Assembly (NCBI RefSeq): GCF_020829595.1
Contig: NZ_JAIVFW010000034.1
Location: forward strand, 1-64,000
Reading direction: 5' to 3'
From: Nostoc sp. CHAB 5844
GTDB lineage: Bacteria; Cyanobacteriota; Cyanobacteriia; Cyanobacteriales; Nostocaceae
Length of the DNA: 64,000 nt
Positions 43,874 to 52,942 of this stretch are shown here, in pieces (within the stretch, counting starts at the first letter, position 1; every line of letters starts with the position of its first letter). The position numbers were made by a program, and so were the translations under genes. The notes under the pieces were generated by a model. It had not been told where the DNA came from, searched no databases, and was given only the letters and a program-made list of their open reading frames with translations.

Positions 43874-44941
43874 CTATTTACGCTTTGGTCGTGGAGTTCC
43901 CCAAATATTCACTCTGCCGTCAAAACCACCACTAGCTAGGAGTTTTCCATCGGGACTAAAAGCGAGCGCGCTGACCCAATCACTATGTCCATAAAGTGTA
44001 TTTAATAACTCACCTGTAGTTAAATCCCACAATTTAATGCCATCTCTGCCAGCACTGGCTAGGATTTGGCCATTAGGGTTGATGGCGATCGCATTGACCC
44101 AGTTATTATGTCCTTTAAGGATACGGACTAAAGTTCTAGATTGGATATTCCAAAGTTTAATGGTGCGATCGCGACTTGCACTAATTAATGTTGTCCCATC
44201 TGGCGTAAAAGCTACAGCACTAACTGCTTGAGAATGTGCAGGAAATGCTCGAATTAATTTTCCAGTCTGCCAGTCCCACAACTTGATTTCACCTTTACTG
44301 TCACCACTAGCTACTATCTGACCATCAGGACTCATTGCCACTGTATAAATCGAGTTACCAAATTTTGACAGTGTTGCCAATGGACGTTCCTGTAGCAAAT
44401 CCCACACCCGAATTCCGTCTAAAGCACCACTGACTAGGACTTTACTATCGGGAGATACAGCTAAAGATAAAACATTGCTAGTGTGTCCCACAAAAGACCG
44501 ACGAAATTTATTCTTTTTCAGATTCCAAATATTAATTGTATTATCTGTACTACAGCTAACTAAGGTTTGACCATCAGGAGCAATTACTAAAGATCCCACA
44601 GATGTTTTGTGTGCTTTACTATTTGCCAACCTTTTGCCAGTGAAGGGGTTCCACAAGCGAATTACACCATCATTTTCTGCGCCACCACTAGCCAGAATTT
44701 TGCCATCTGGACTAAAAGCTAGAGATTTAACAGTTCCCGGATGTCCTAGCAGACTAAAAATTAGCTGGGGATTGACAAAGTTAGTTGGAGTTGGGGAATC
44801 TGGTATTTGGGCGATCGCAGCATGAGATGGATGAACATCAAAACTTTGCCAAATAGGTACTGGCATCAATGCTGCCATAAATGCCAAAACAATATACGGG
44901 CGCAGCCCAGAGCCGCTTCCCAGTTTTCCCTCACTCCTCAC
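43874..44941 (-). CDS. WD40-repeat protein, membrane-anchored or secreted
   Basis: A 355-aa protein with an N-terminal hydrophobic helix (YIVLAFMAALMPVPIW, about 16-31), then seven WD40 blades forming one beta propeller. Typical units are GHPGTVKSLAFSPDGKILASGG, ALDGIRVWDL, SASRDRTIKLWNIQS and GHSDWVSALAFSPDGKLLASGG. It has no kinase or other fused domain, unlike many cyanobacterial WD40 proteins. It probably is an extracytoplasmic scaffold. The start is GTG at 44941 with GAGG 9 nt upstream. Confidence 0.85.
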   Translation of the reverse strand: MRSEGKLGSGSGLRPYIVLAFMAALMPVPIWQSFDVHPSHAAIAQIPDSPTPTNFVNPQLIFSLLGHPGTVKSLAFSPDGKILASGGAENDGVIRLWNPFTGKRLANSKAHKTSVGSLVIAPDGQTLVSCSTDNTINIWNLKKNKFRRSFVGHTSNVLSLAVSPDSKVLVSGALDGIRVWDLLQERPLATLSKFGNSIYTVAMSPDGQIVASGDSKGEIKLWDWQTGKLIRAFPAHSQAVSAVAFTPDGTTLISASRDRTIKLWNIQSRTLVRILKGHNNWVNAIAINPNGQILASAGRDGIKLWDLTTGELLNTLYGHSDWVSALAFSPDGKLLASGGFDGRVNIWGTPRPKRK

Positions 44942-45010
44942 AAATTTTTCCTCACTGTTTAAATAGTTAAGTCAATTTACTTCACATTTGTGACTCAACA
45001 CTCAGCACTA

Positions 45011-45328
45011 TCAACGGGGTGGTTTTTTCTTAGCAACAGTCAATATCGGCAGCGTAGGGCTAGATGAGCGGGAAGGTAAATAATGTTGTACCACAGGTTC
45101 CTCTGGTATGGGGCGATGCTGCTGCATTCGCCACAACTTAAAGGCGAGACTTATACCTGCTGTTCCCAACCCAACGGCTAATAATGACCAACTATCATCG
45201 AATCCACCAATCACAGCATCTACTACGCCGATCGTTATCAAGATACTGATAATTGGCTCTTTTCTGTAGGCTGATTTCAAAAAACGAGGTAATGCAGCAT
45301 TCATCACAGCTTGGTTTATCCAAATCAC
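45011..45328 (-). CDS. Small conserved membrane protein of unknown function
   Basis: A 105-aa protein (or 97 aa if started at the ATG at 45304, MNAALPRFLKSAYRKEPI). It has one or two hydrophobic segments (IISILITIGVVDAVIGG and WSLLAVGLGTAGISLAFKLW), then a basic Pro-rich tail ending KKKPPR. I recognise it only as a cyanobacterial hypothetical type. The start is not certain since the longer form begins with GTG. Confidence 0.6.
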   Translation of the reverse strand: MIWINQAVMNAALPRFLKSAYRKEPIISILITIGVVDAVIGGFDDSWSLLAVGLGTAGISLAFKLWRMQQHRPIPEEPVVQHYLPSRSSSPTLPILTVAKKKPPR

Positions 45329-45500
45329 CTTTGTGTAAGTTTATCGAGAATACCTCACCTGCACGTTGTCTTTTATAAAAAAAACAACTAAATATTATAA
45401 TTTTGATCAGTAGGTGAGGAAGTGTAACAATTAGCTTTCTTGCATATTTGCAAGCCTACAAAGTTATAGACCGCAAATCTGACGAGATAGTTCTCTTTAT

Positions 45501-45541
45501 ACAGTTTTAACCAGCTGGAATGTTCAGCTGGTTAAAACTGT
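45501..45541 (-). terminator. Strong hairpin after the hli gene
   Basis: ACAGTTTTAACCAGCTG (45501-45517) and its exact reverse complement (45525-45541) form a perfect 17-bp stem with a 7-nt loop, about 47 bp downstream of the hli stop. No long T-run follows. Confidence 0.65.
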
Positions 45542-45587
45542 TCTATTTACTAGCTTACAACTTGAAAGCTTTTGCTTTGTGATCGCA

Positions 45588-45758
45588 CTATTTCAGACCG
45601 AGCCAAGATAGCACACCTTGATTGGTGACATATTCAATCACCACCATTAAGCCAAAGCCAATCATCGCTGCTCGACCATTCAGGCGTTCGGCATATTCAT
45701 TAAAGCCAAATTTGGGATCTTCTAGCTTGGGAGTAACTGTTGGTTGTGGTTGTGTCAT
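45588..45758 (-). CDS. hli: High-light-inducible (Hli/Scp) protein
   Basis: A 56-aa one-helix chlorophyll-binding protein. The LHC-type motif is FNEYAERLNGRAAMIGFGLMVVIEYVTNQGVL: the ExxNGRxAMIGF segment supplies Glu, Asn and Arg for chlorophyll binding and helix pairing. Hli proteins protect photosystem II assembly and chlorophyll recycling under stress. I start it at ATG 45758 (MTQPQPTV), which has AAAGAGG 10 nt before it; the frame extends 8 codons upstream to a TTG, unlikely. Confidence 0.92.
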   Translation of the reverse strand: MTQPQPTVTPKLEDPKFGFNEYAERLNGRAAMIGFGLMVVIEYVTNQGVLSWLGLK

Positions 45759-46038
45759 GTTCAAAAAACCTCTTTTCGGCAAACAGGACTTGGCAGTAAA
45801 ACGTTAAATCTGGACTTTAGCAGCAGCTTCTCAAATGTAGCTGTGCAAATGCTCTTTTAACAATTTGTAATTATTCTTTATATATTGTAGGCAACTATGA
45901 CAATAGTCAAGAGTAAGAGTTTTCAGCTTTGTTACCGTGGAAGGGAAAACTAAGGTTGTAGATAGCTATATCTAATACGGAACTGTCAGTCCGAGACTGG
46001 CAGGCTAAATTAAACCAAAAATTCATTAGAGGCTTTAT

Positions 46039-47130
46039 ATGGAAATTGGCGTTCCTAAAGAAACGAAAGACCAAGAGTTTCGAGTCGGTCTGAGTCCTTC
46101 TAGTGTGCGAGTGCTGCGCGAAAATGGTCACAGCATCTTTGTCGAGACGCAAGCAGGCAATGGTGCAGGCTTCACAGATCAAGATTACATCAGCGCGGGA
46201 GCAGATATTGTACCTACAGCAGAAACAGCTTGGAACCGAGAATTAGTAGTAAAAGTAAAAGAACCGTTATCGAGCGAATATAAATTTTTGCAAAAAGGAC
46301 AAATATTATTTACATATTTGCATTTAGCTGCTGATCGCAAATTAACCGAACATCTAATTGATTGTGGCACTTGTGCGATCGCTTACGAAACTGTAGAACA
46401 ACCCGGTGCTAACCGACTACCCTTACTCACCCCCATGAGTGTAATAGCTGGTCGGCTATCAGTGCAATTTGGGGCTAGATTTCTCGAACGTCAGCAAGGC
46501 GGTAGAGGAGTACTTTTAGGTGGTGTTCCTGGTGTCAGACCCGGCAAAGTTGTGATTTTAGGTGGCGGTGTAGTCGGCACAGAAGCAGCAAAAATCGCTG
46601 TCGGTATGGGTGCGGCTGTGCAAATTTTAGATGTCAATGTCGAGCGCTTATCTTACCTAGAAACTTTATTTGGCTCTAGAGTTGAATTACTGTACAGCAA
46701 CTCTGCCCATATCGAAACCGCAGTCAAAGCAGCAGACTTACTGATTGGTGCAGTTTTAGTCCTGGGACGCAGAGCGCCAACTTTAGTATCCCGCGAATTG
46801 GTGCAACAGATGCAGCCTGGTTCAGTCATTGTTGATGTTGCCGTTGACCAAGGCGGTTGTGTCGAAACTTTACACGCCACCTCTCATACTCATCCGGTAT
46901 ATATCGAAGATGGCGTGGTGCATTATGGCGTTCCCAATATGCCAGGAGCAGTACCTTGGACATCAACCCAAGCTCTCAACAACAGTACATTACCATATGT
47001 TGTGCAGTTAGCAAATCTTGGAATCAAAGCCCTAGATGTTAACCCGTCCTTAGCCAAGGGTGTCAACGTTCAGAATCATCGCCTTGTACATCCTGCCGTG
47101 CAAGAAGTGTTTCCTGATTTAGTAAATTAA
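46039..47130 (+). CDS. ald: Alanine dehydrogenase
   Basis: A 363-aa NAD-dependent enzyme converting L-alanine to pyruvate and ammonia. MEIGVPKETKDQEFRVGLSP at the start (substrate Arg), VVKVKEPLSSEY with the substrate Lys, FTYLHLAAD with His, LPLLTPMSVIAGRL, and the Rossmann motif VVILGGGVVGTEAAKIAVGMGA are all present. The length is standard. It stands alone; a GTAGAGACGTT-type palindrome is 100 bp downstream. Confidence 0.94.
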   Translation: MEIGVPKETKDQEFRVGLSPSSVRVLRENGHSIFVETQAGNGAGFTDQDYISAGADIVPTAETAWNRELVVKVKEPLSSEYKFLQKGQILFTYLHLAADRKLTEHLIDCGTCAIAYETVEQPGANRLPLLTPMSVIAGRLSVQFGARFLERQQGGRGVLLGGVPGVRPGKVVILGGGVVGTEAAKIAVGMGAAVQILDVNVERLSYLETLFGSRVELLYSNSAHIETAVKAADLLIGAVLVLGRRAPTLVSRELVQQMQPGSVIVDVAVDQGGCVETLHATSHTHPVYIEDGVVHYGVPNMPGAVPWTSTQALNNSTLPYVVQLANLGIKALDVNPSLAKGVNVQNHRLVHPAVQEVFPDLVN

Positions 47131-47230
47131 TACGGCTGATGTGAGTTGGCATAGTAAAAAAGAAGGGGCAACCTGGGGGCATCTACCTTAACTTACAGCA
47201 TATGAGGTACAAGTGTAAAACCCAAAACCA

Positions 47231-47260
47231 TGTAGAGACGTTACATATAACGTCTCTACA
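47231..47260. repeat. TGTAGAGACGTTA palindrome
   Basis: TGTAGAGACGTTA-CATA-TAACGTCTCTACA, a perfect 13-bp stem with a 4-nt loop in the ald-rsgA convergent gap. A relative is at 59168-59198 (TGTAGAGACGTTGCA...TGCAACGTCTTTACA). It belongs to a dispersed palindromic family and could also end convergent transcripts. Confidence 0.75.
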
Positions 47261-47335
47261 GTATTTCACGAATATCGAAACTGCTGTAAAACTAAAGGCA
47301 GGATGCCCACCCCATGCACAATCAGTTATTCATAA

Positions 47336-48397
47336 TTAACCCTTGTTGTGATGTCGCAAAGCTTTATGTATTTTCTTCCAACGTTCTTTTTCAGCTAATT
47401 GCGCCCTTTGGTCTTGTTTGCGAACTAGATAGTTGAGTTCTTTTTGCAATTTTTGATAGCTGAGAAACCGAGAATCATCTAATTCTCCCTCAAGTAAAGC
47501 TTGTTGGACTGCACAACCTGGTTCACAATTGTGTTGGCAATTGCGAAAGCGGCATTCTGCGGCTAAAGCTTCGATGTCTGCAAAGGTTTCTTGCAAACTT
47601 TCGTCACCTGCCCAAATTTGAATTTCCCGCATGCCTGGGGTATCAATGATTAAACCACCCGTTGGTAGTAAAATCAATTCTCGATTTGTCGTGGTGTGTC
47701 TACCTCGGTCATCACCTTTGCGGACTGGTTGTACAGCTTGCACTGCAATTTCTTTGAGTTGATTGGTAATAGTAGATTTACCTACACCAGAAGAACCTAA
47801 TAAAGCAACTGTCTGTCCTGGTTGGAGATAAGTTTTTAAAGCATCCAATCCTTGATTAGTGGTAGCACTTAAAACCAAGATTGGTACACCAACAGCCACA
47901 GCTTCAACTTCAAATACACTCTCTTCTAGAGAGTTGCATAGGTCGGCTTTATTTAAGACGATGACTGGATTTGCACCACTTTCCCAAGCCAAAATTAGGT
48001 AGCGTTCGATTCTTCTAGGGTTGAAGTCACCATCTAAGCCGCAAACTAAGAATACAGTGTCAACATTAGCTGCAACAATTTGTTCTGCTGTTTTACTACC
48101 AATGGTTTTTCGAGAAAACTTGCTTTTTCGCGGCAAAATTCCGTGAATGGTAGCACGTCCTTCTGATTCTCTCACTTGGATAACCACCCAATCTCCAACT
48201 GCGGGAAAGTCTTGCGCTTGAGTAGCTTGATGTCGCAGTTTACCTGTAATTTCTGCTGTCAGTTCTCCTTGTTCGCTATAGACGATGTAAGTATTTCTAT
48301 ACTCAATAGCAACTCTACCAACACTAAATCCTTGTTCGTCATAAGTTGCAAAACTGTGAGCAAAAAATTCACTCCAGCCTAAAAAGTCTAAATTCAT
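47336..48397 (-). CDS. rsgA: Ribosome small subunit-dependent GTPase RsgA
   Basis: A 353-aa circularly permuted GTPase acting in late 30S maturation. An N-terminal OB-fold (about 20-95) is followed by the G domain with the order G4 (VLNKADL), G1 ([16 protein letters not shown]), G2, G3 ([11 protein letters not shown]), the permuted order that marks this family. A C-terminal zinc motif [16 protein letters not shown] (Cys/His ligands) and a basic tail complete it. The length fits cyanobacterial RsgA. Confidence 0.95.
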   Translation of the reverse strand: MNLDFLGWSEFFAHSFATYDEQGFSVGRVAIEYRNTYIVYSEQGELTAEITGKLRHQATQAQDFPAVGDWVVIQVRESEGRATIHGILPRKSKFSRKTIGSKTAEQIVAANVDTVFLVCGLDGDFNPRRIERYLILAWESGANPVIVLNKADLCNSLEESVFEVEAVAVGVPILVLSATTNQGLDALKTYLQPGQTVALLGSSGVGKSTITNQLKEIAVQAVQPVRKGDDRGRHTTTNRELILLPTGGLIIDTPGMREIQIWAGDESLQETFADIEALAAECRFRNCQHNCEPGCAVQQALLEGELDDSRFLSYQKLQKELNYLVRKQDQRAQLAEKERWKKIHKALRHHNKG

Positions 48398-48758
48398 TGA
48401 TGTTTCCTCGATGTGTGCTGCTTGCTATGCACAAGGCGCACAGAGGAGTAAATTCCAGTATCATTCCTGTAATACCATCTAAGTTTTGTAATTACGAATT
48501 ACGAATTAGTATGAGATGGAGGACTGAACGAAAATCTCTGCGCCTTGTGTCTTTTCGGTTGAGTGTGTGAAGAGAACCCGGACAGATAGCAACTCAGTCA
48601 TCGTTTTTCCTCCTACTTGTATTACAAAAATAATCTACCTCACTACATTAACGCATTTTTTGGCAAAATTAGCATTAAATAATGTGATGGCTTGGTTGAT
48701 AAAGGTAATGCCCTGATTAACCAAGCCATCATTAGTTTACGTCAACTCAGCCCTTTTT
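48398..48758. other. Intergenic region with terminator hairpin
   Basis: A 361-bp gap. The hairpin TGATGGCTTGGTT (48685-48697)/AACCAAGCCATCA (48719-48731) with a 21-nt loop lies just after the stop of the gene at 48759 and probably ends it. The rest shows tattered heptamers (TTACGAA at ~48492-48507) and no ORF I can support. Confidence 0.5.
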
Positions 48759-49199
48759 TTAGCTTGCTTGCTGTCGGACATATTGCCCATTCAGTCCTGC
48801 TTGAATCCAACTCAAGCATTCATATTCAGAATTGAATAATTTGGGTGCTGCAATATTATTCAATAATTCTGGTGGATAATGATCGTAGAAATATTTGCCT
48901 TCTTCTTGAAAGATGATAATCAAATTGTTACGGAAAATATAGCGAGATTTAAAAGCATCTTTTTGACTGAAAAATTCTAAATTTTTGTCAAGATGTTCTT
49001 TGGCAATATCAATAATATTAGTAATGCTATTACCGTAGATGCCCGCTGGATTTTCTGTTTTGTGAAATCTACTTTTATTGCAGATTTCTGACAACAGCTT
49101 GTAGGAATAGATTTCGTAAGCATCAGCTTTGCCGTAAACAAACGGAATGATGAGATATCCTTGATATGAAACTGAGTTTTCATAAAGAAGACGACTCAT
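48759..49199 (-). CDS. Hypothetical protein, 146 aa
   Basis: Soluble, with no recognised domain. It is rich in Tyr, Asn and Ile (SYQGYLIIPFVYGKADAYEIYSYKLLSE at the start; YFYDHYPPELLNN and YECLSWIQAGLNGQYV near the end). It has a very good ribosome site (AAAGGAGG 5 nt before the ATG), which shows that it is expressed. No function should be assigned. A near-perfect palindrome lies upstream at 49333-49357. Confidence 0.65.
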   Translation of the reverse strand: MSRLLYENSVSYQGYLIIPFVYGKADAYEIYSYKLLSEICNKSRFHKTENPAGIYGNSITNIIDIAKEHLDKNLEFFSQKDAFKSRYIFRNNLIIIFQEEGKYFYDHYPPELLNNIAAPKLFNSEYECLSWIQAGLNGQYVRQQAS

Positions 49200-49332
49200 C
49201 TGAACCTCCTTTAATTGAACTGCTTACACAACGATCGCCTCAATCACAATCCACATTACAAACCAATACATTTCTGTTAGTTATTTTTAAGCATTGTTAA
49301 CATCCTCTTGGCAAATTCGCCAATAGATATAT

Positions 49333-49357
49333 AATTCTCTTTTTCAAAAAGAGAATT
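49333..49357. repeat. 12-bp-arm palindrome upstream of the 146-aa gene
   Basis: AATTCTCTTTTT-C-AAAAAGAGAATT: perfect arms around a single base. It stands about 135 bp before the start of the hypothetical gene on the minus strand and could be an operator or a terminator for either side. Confidence 0.55.
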
Positions 49358-49469
49358 GCTATAGCGCTATTAAAAATGTATTGCAATAACCATTATCACT
49401 CTTTTTGAAGTGACTATGAATTGAATATGTTGTGAAAGTAAAAAAATTGTAGAAATAATGCTGGGATGC

Positions 49470-50324
49470 TTACCACAAACTTAGCTGGCTGGGTGGATGA
49501 TCTAAGTAATTCCAAGGTAAAGGTGGAACTTCGACACCACTTTGTTCTAATAGCTTTTGAAAGTGATGGGCATTTTGCGGCGATCGCTCTTCTAGAGGAC
49601 AATGCACAAAGAAGTAAATTCTTGTTCCTGCTTGTAACCATTGTTGAATCTGCGTTACCCATTCGGCCATAAACTGCTGATTCTCTGACAATGTGGGATG
49701 GGAAATAAACCGAATCAAGCTAAACGATGCTGTAACACTGAATTGTACAGGTAATTTAGGTTTGCGTCGTTCCGATTGTAACTGCGGGTCATCTTCTCCA
49801 TTGTAGATAGGACGCGAATCTAACAGTACTCTGCCTACACCTAACTTTTCTAGTAACGCTGTTAATTGACTAGTATAAGGTTCTTGAAACCAATCGCAAT
49901 GTCTCACTTCTAAAGCTATAGATGCATTTTCACGCGGCCAAGCTTCCAGAAAAGCAGTTAAATCATCAATTAATGTAGGTGGATAACTTGGGGGTAACTG
50001 AACAAACATCGGCCCCAAACGTTTCCCTAAAAGTTGCATCCGCTCCAAAAATTTCAAAGCGGCGGGAATATTAGGTTGGAGTAAACCTTTATGGGTGATG
50101 TCTCGCGGTAATTTGAGGCAGAATTCAAAACCTGGAGGTGTTTCAGCCAGCCATCGACTAACAGTTTCTTGGTTAGGCACAGCATAAAAGGTAGTATTGC
50201 CTTCAACCGTAGTCAAGCGCCGACTGTAAAGCCGCAGAAATTCCGTAGCGCGAGTACCAGGGGGATAAAATTCACCCACCCAACCTTTATATGCCCAAAC
50301 TGCACAACCAAGAAAAAAGTTCAC
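49470..50324 (-). CDS. DUF72 (YecE-like) protein
   Basis: A 284-aa TIM-barrel-like protein of the DUF72 family. It opens FFLGCAVWAYKGWVGEFYPPGT, with LRLYSRRLTTVEGNTTFYAVPNQETVSRWLAETPPGFEFCLKLPRDITH, then LGPMFVQLPPSY, IALEVRHCDWF and IYFFVHCPLEERSPQNAHHFQKLL at the end. Those conserved patches cluster in a presumed active site, but no reaction is known. The length is normal. Confidence 0.85.
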   Translation of the reverse strand: MNFFLGCAVWAYKGWVGEFYPPGTRATEFLRLYSRRLTTVEGNTTFYAVPNQETVSRWLAETPPGFEFCLKLPRDITHKGLLQPNIPAALKFLERMQLLGKRLGPMFVQLPPSYPPTLIDDLTAFLEAWPRENASIALEVRHCDWFQEPYTSQLTALLEKLGVGRVLLDSRPIYNGEDDPQLQSERRKPKLPVQFSVTASFSLIRFISHPTLSENQQFMAEWVTQIQQWLQAGTRIYFFVHCPLEERSPQNAHHFQKLLEQSGVEVPPLPWNYLDHPPSQLSLW

Positions 50325-50416
50325 TGACTAGCCTTGAGTGTTCTTAGTTAATTGTAAGGGTACATGGATGGAGCGATCGCTCTTACAAATACCTAAATCA
50401 TTAATATATTAGAGGA

Positions 50417-51226
50417 TTAGAGGTTACAGGCTAAAGAAAATTGTGTAAAAAGGTACAACGTAAACAAATCAATCATGCCCCTATTCATATTCCAAGCATA
50501 TTTGATAGGGAGGTGTCCCTTATTCCCTCTTAGTCCAAAAATTAAGTCATCGTAACTTAGCGAGTTGTCTCCAACTAACCAGCCACCTTTCTCACCAAAT
50601 CTTCTGTATATGTTTTTCAACTCTTCACGTGCCATTACTTGCGACATATCACTTTTGATCAGATTCCCATCTATCCTTTCCATTACTTCTGAAGTACCGC
50701 CTGCCTCAATCAGAATTTCTTTTTGCGCTTTAAAACCGTACTTTCCATTACTGTATTTATGCCACAAACTATCAATAGTAAGCAAATCCTGACACGGAAA
50801 TCTGTCCCAGCCTTTCTCTACTTTATCTTTTACCCAGCGCATTCTCTCATTAGTTTCTTGGTCAGCACCTTTAAAGTCACCTGCTGCTAATAAATTCTTC
50901 AGTCGAGTGTAGTTTGCTTCTAATTCTTCCTGTCCAGTTGTCGGGATGTCAGTAGTCGTTGGAATTTGTAAAGGTTTTGTTTCAGATGGAGATGGAGAAG
51001 TATAATTTTTGCTTTGTATTGGAGGTTGTACAGGTTTTGGTTCAGGTAAAGATGAGGGAGTTGGGTCATTATTAGTTACAGGTGCATAAGAATCACCTTT
51101 TCTAGCTGGACAATCTTTAAATACAGAGCAAGGCACTTCTGGAGTAATCACAGGAACAACAACACCAAGAAATGTGACAACTACACTAGTTAGAGCAATA
51201 ACCTCTTCCTTAGTCCACCTGTTCAT
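50417..51226 (-). CDS. Membrane-anchored GUN4-domain protein
   Basis: A 269-aa protein. Residues ~10-30 form a membrane anchor (VIALTSVVVTFLGVVVPVI), residues ~45-100 are a Pro/Ser/Thr-rich linker, and ~105-245 are a GUN4 domain: YTRLKNLLAAGDFKGADQETNERM, FPCQDLLTIDSLWHKYSNGKYGFKAQKEI, and FGEKGGWLVGDNSLSYDDLIFGLRGNKGHLP. The classical Gun4 binds protoporphyrins and stimulates Mg-chelatase. In cyanobacteria many proteins carry a GUN4 domain with other fusions, so tetrapyrrole sensing is possible but not shown. GAGGGG lies 4 nt before the ATG. Confidence 0.82.
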   Translation of the reverse strand: MNRWTKEEVIALTSVVVTFLGVVVPVITPEVPCSVFKDCPARKGDSYAPVTNNDPTPSSLPEPKPVQPPIQSKNYTSPSPSETKPLQIPTTTDIPTTGQEELEANYTRLKNLLAAGDFKGADQETNERMRWVKDKVEKGWDRFPCQDLLTIDSLWHKYSNGKYGFKAQKEILIEAGGTSEVMERIDGNLIKSDMSQVMAREELKNIYRRFGEKGGWLVGDNSLSYDDLIFGLRGNKGHLPIKYAWNMNRGMIDLFTLYLFTQFSLACNL

Positions 51227-51351
51227 TTTCCCCTCATTGTCGTAAATTACGTAAATTTATTGTATTTTAGTACAAATTCCAGAAGAACAGAGGCTATATT
51301 TATCGGATATTACTTAGACTTATTGTATTTTATATAACTATTGAGATAATA

Positions 51352-51432
51352 ATGGATCGAGTAGGCAAAAAAGCTCAAAAGAAAGGATTAACAAAAGACA
51401 AACTAGCGCAACTTCTGTCAGATGAATCGTAA
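51352..51432 (+). pseudogene. Relic of an XRE-type helix-turn-helix protein
   Basis: A 26-codon frame reads MDRVGKKAQKKGLTKDKLAQLLSDES, stop, then KIETGEL in the same frame. The KGLTxxxLAxLL...KIExGE arrangement is that of the XRE HTH motif with the recognition helix lost. It is a very short remnant; this is weak evidence. Confidence 0.3.
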
Positions 51433-51464
51433 AAAATAGAAACGGGAGAACTGATCTAATTTTT

Positions 51465-51977
51465 ATGAAGCCAAAATCTTTACAAGAATCGTTAGTAGAA
51501 ATTCTGCTACCTCTGGCATTAATTTTCGGTTTGGTTCTACTTTTAAGTCTTAATGTTGGACAAACTCACCAAACAGAGACATCACAAGCACCGTTAGAAT
51601 CATGGCTAAAATTAATTGTTGGTTATCTCGCAGCAACAGCAGAAATCGCCGCCGCATTGGTAATTGGGCTGGCTGTGATTCGGGGAATATTGGTTTATTT
51701 GCGTCAAACTTTTTCTCGTTCTAAACAGCATATTGATTCTACAGAAGTAGTGCGCTTGCAGTTGGGACGCGTGTTAGCTTTGGGATTAGAATTTACTGTT
51801 GCTAGTGATATTTTACGGACGGCTGTTGCGCCCACACGCCAAGATATCCTAAATTTAGGAGCGATTGTTCTGTTGCGAACATTGCTTAATTACTTTTTGG
51901 AACGGGAGATTAAGCAGGTAGAACAAACTCGTTCTAAAAATTACCAAAATGCAGAACAACCTGAAAAACTTCAGTAG
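51465..51977 (+). CDS. DUF1622 membrane protein
   Basis: A 170-aa protein with three or four hydrophobic spans (LLPLALIFGLVLLLSL, LIVGYLAATAEIAAALVIGLAVIRGILVYL, FTVASDILRTAVAP, LGAIVLLRTLLNYFL). The RLQLGRVLALGLEFTVASDILRTAVAPT segment is the DUF1622 signature. Usual members are about 110-130 aa; this one has a longer N-terminal span and a polar C-terminal tail. The function is unknown. Confidence 0.82.
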   Translation: MKPKSLQESLVEILLPLALIFGLVLLLSLNVGQTHQTETSQAPLESWLKLIVGYLAATAEIAAALVIGLAVIRGILVYLRQTFSRSKQHIDSTEVVRLQLGRVLALGLEFTVASDILRTAVAPTRQDILNLGAIVLLRTLLNYFLEREIKQVEQTRSKNYQNAEQPEKLQ

Positions 51978-52009
51978 ATAAAGATTGGTAACAAGTTTAT
52001 CTATCTACG

Positions 52010-52518
52010 TTATATGGGCAATTGTCTGACGCGGAAATTGCGATCGCTCACAGATATAATTGCACCTGAGATTAAATTTGAATCAAATCGATTTAAGACT
52101 TCTGCCAAACGCTCATTAATGATTTCGTAACTTTCATTACCTAATCTAAATATAATTACACTTGGTAATGACTCTTTACTTACTGCTAACAAATAACCAA
52201 AATCTAAATCTATTGTTAATAAAATTCGCCCTTCCAATCGAGATTTTATGAGAATCTCGTCATCAGGTAATCTTTCCAGACCTTCATCTACCAAATGTAC
52301 TGCATCATAACCCAATACAGTTCAGTTAAGAAGAAATGTAGGTTGGGTTGAACGAAATGAAACCCAACAAAGCCTACCAAACGTTGGGTTGAGGAACGAA
52401 ACCCAACCTACTCAGATATTGACTTTTAGCCTTAACTGAACGGTATTGCATCATAACCAACAGATTTTAGCCAATTTACAGTACGTGGTGAAATACCCAT
52501 ATCTGCTAAAAATTTCAT
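52010..52518 (-). pseudogene. DUF5615 (PIN-like) toxin gene split by an inserted element
   Basis: The gene starts at ATG 52518 (MKFLADMGISPRTVNWLKSVGYDA), runs into an inserted 136-bp element at 52448 (giving IPFS and a stop), and resumes at 52312 as GYDAVHLVDEGLERLPDDEILIKSRLEGRILLTIDLDFGYLL to the stop at 52010. Removing the element and one copy of the flanking duplication restores a ~120-aa DUF5615 protein, a PIN-like putative nuclease partner of DUF433 proteins. The start overlaps the antitoxin stop (ATGA). Confidence 0.8.
52313..52448. mobile_element. MITE-like 136-bp inverted-repeat element
   Basis: Terminal inverted repeats CAATAC(A/C)GTTCAGTTAAG at both ends (17 of 18 match), flanked by a 10-12 bp direct duplication TGCATCATAACC (52301-52312 and 52447-52458). 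The inside holds GTAGGTTGGGTT and AACCCAACCTAC, a pair of inverted motifs common in cyanobacterial small elements. It codes for nothing, so it must be moved in trans. Confidence 0.8.
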
Positions 52519-52754
52519 CCGGCTTGATCACCCACTATTGGAAAAACCTGTTCGCGTGCTAACCATGCCGCATACATCAAAGATTGTTGAATATCTTCAG
52601 GTTCCAAATATGGATAATCTTCTCTAATTTCGGACACAGTTTTGCCATTTGCAACTAAATTCAAAATTAATGACACCGGAACTCGCATTCCGCGAATACA
52701 AGCTTGTCCACCCATAATGCGTGAGTCAAATGTAATCCGGTCAAAACCTAGCAT
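52515..52754 (-). CDS. DUF433 antitoxin-like protein
   Basis: A 79-aa winged-helix DUF433 protein: FDRITFDSRIMGGQACIRGMRVPVSLILNLVANGKTVSEIREDYPYLEPEDIQQSLMYAAWLAREQ. DUF433 proteins are the usual partners of DUF5615 PIN-like proteins and probably repress their operon. The partner gene downstream is split by an inserted element, so this antitoxin is now free of its toxin. I prefer ATG 52754, with AGGAG 10 nt before it; ATG 52763 is an alternative but only 1 nt from that site. Confidence 0.8.
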   Translation of the reverse strand: MLGFDRITFDSRIMGGQACIRGMRVPVSLILNLVANGKTVSEIREDYPYLEPEDIQQSLMYAAWLAREQVFPIVGDQAG

Positions 52755-52942
52755 ATATCTCATGCTCCTGAAGTTGATTTAATATCGCCTAAAATATTGA
52801 AGAATCTTCTTCTTTATTTTTACCTGCGATCGCTGCTTTTCTAAAGAATGGATGCGATCGCTCTGCTACAGTAGCAGTACTAGGTTGAGCAAACTTGATT
52901 AAAATAAACACGCGATCGCACTTTCTACAGGAGTATGCAGCA

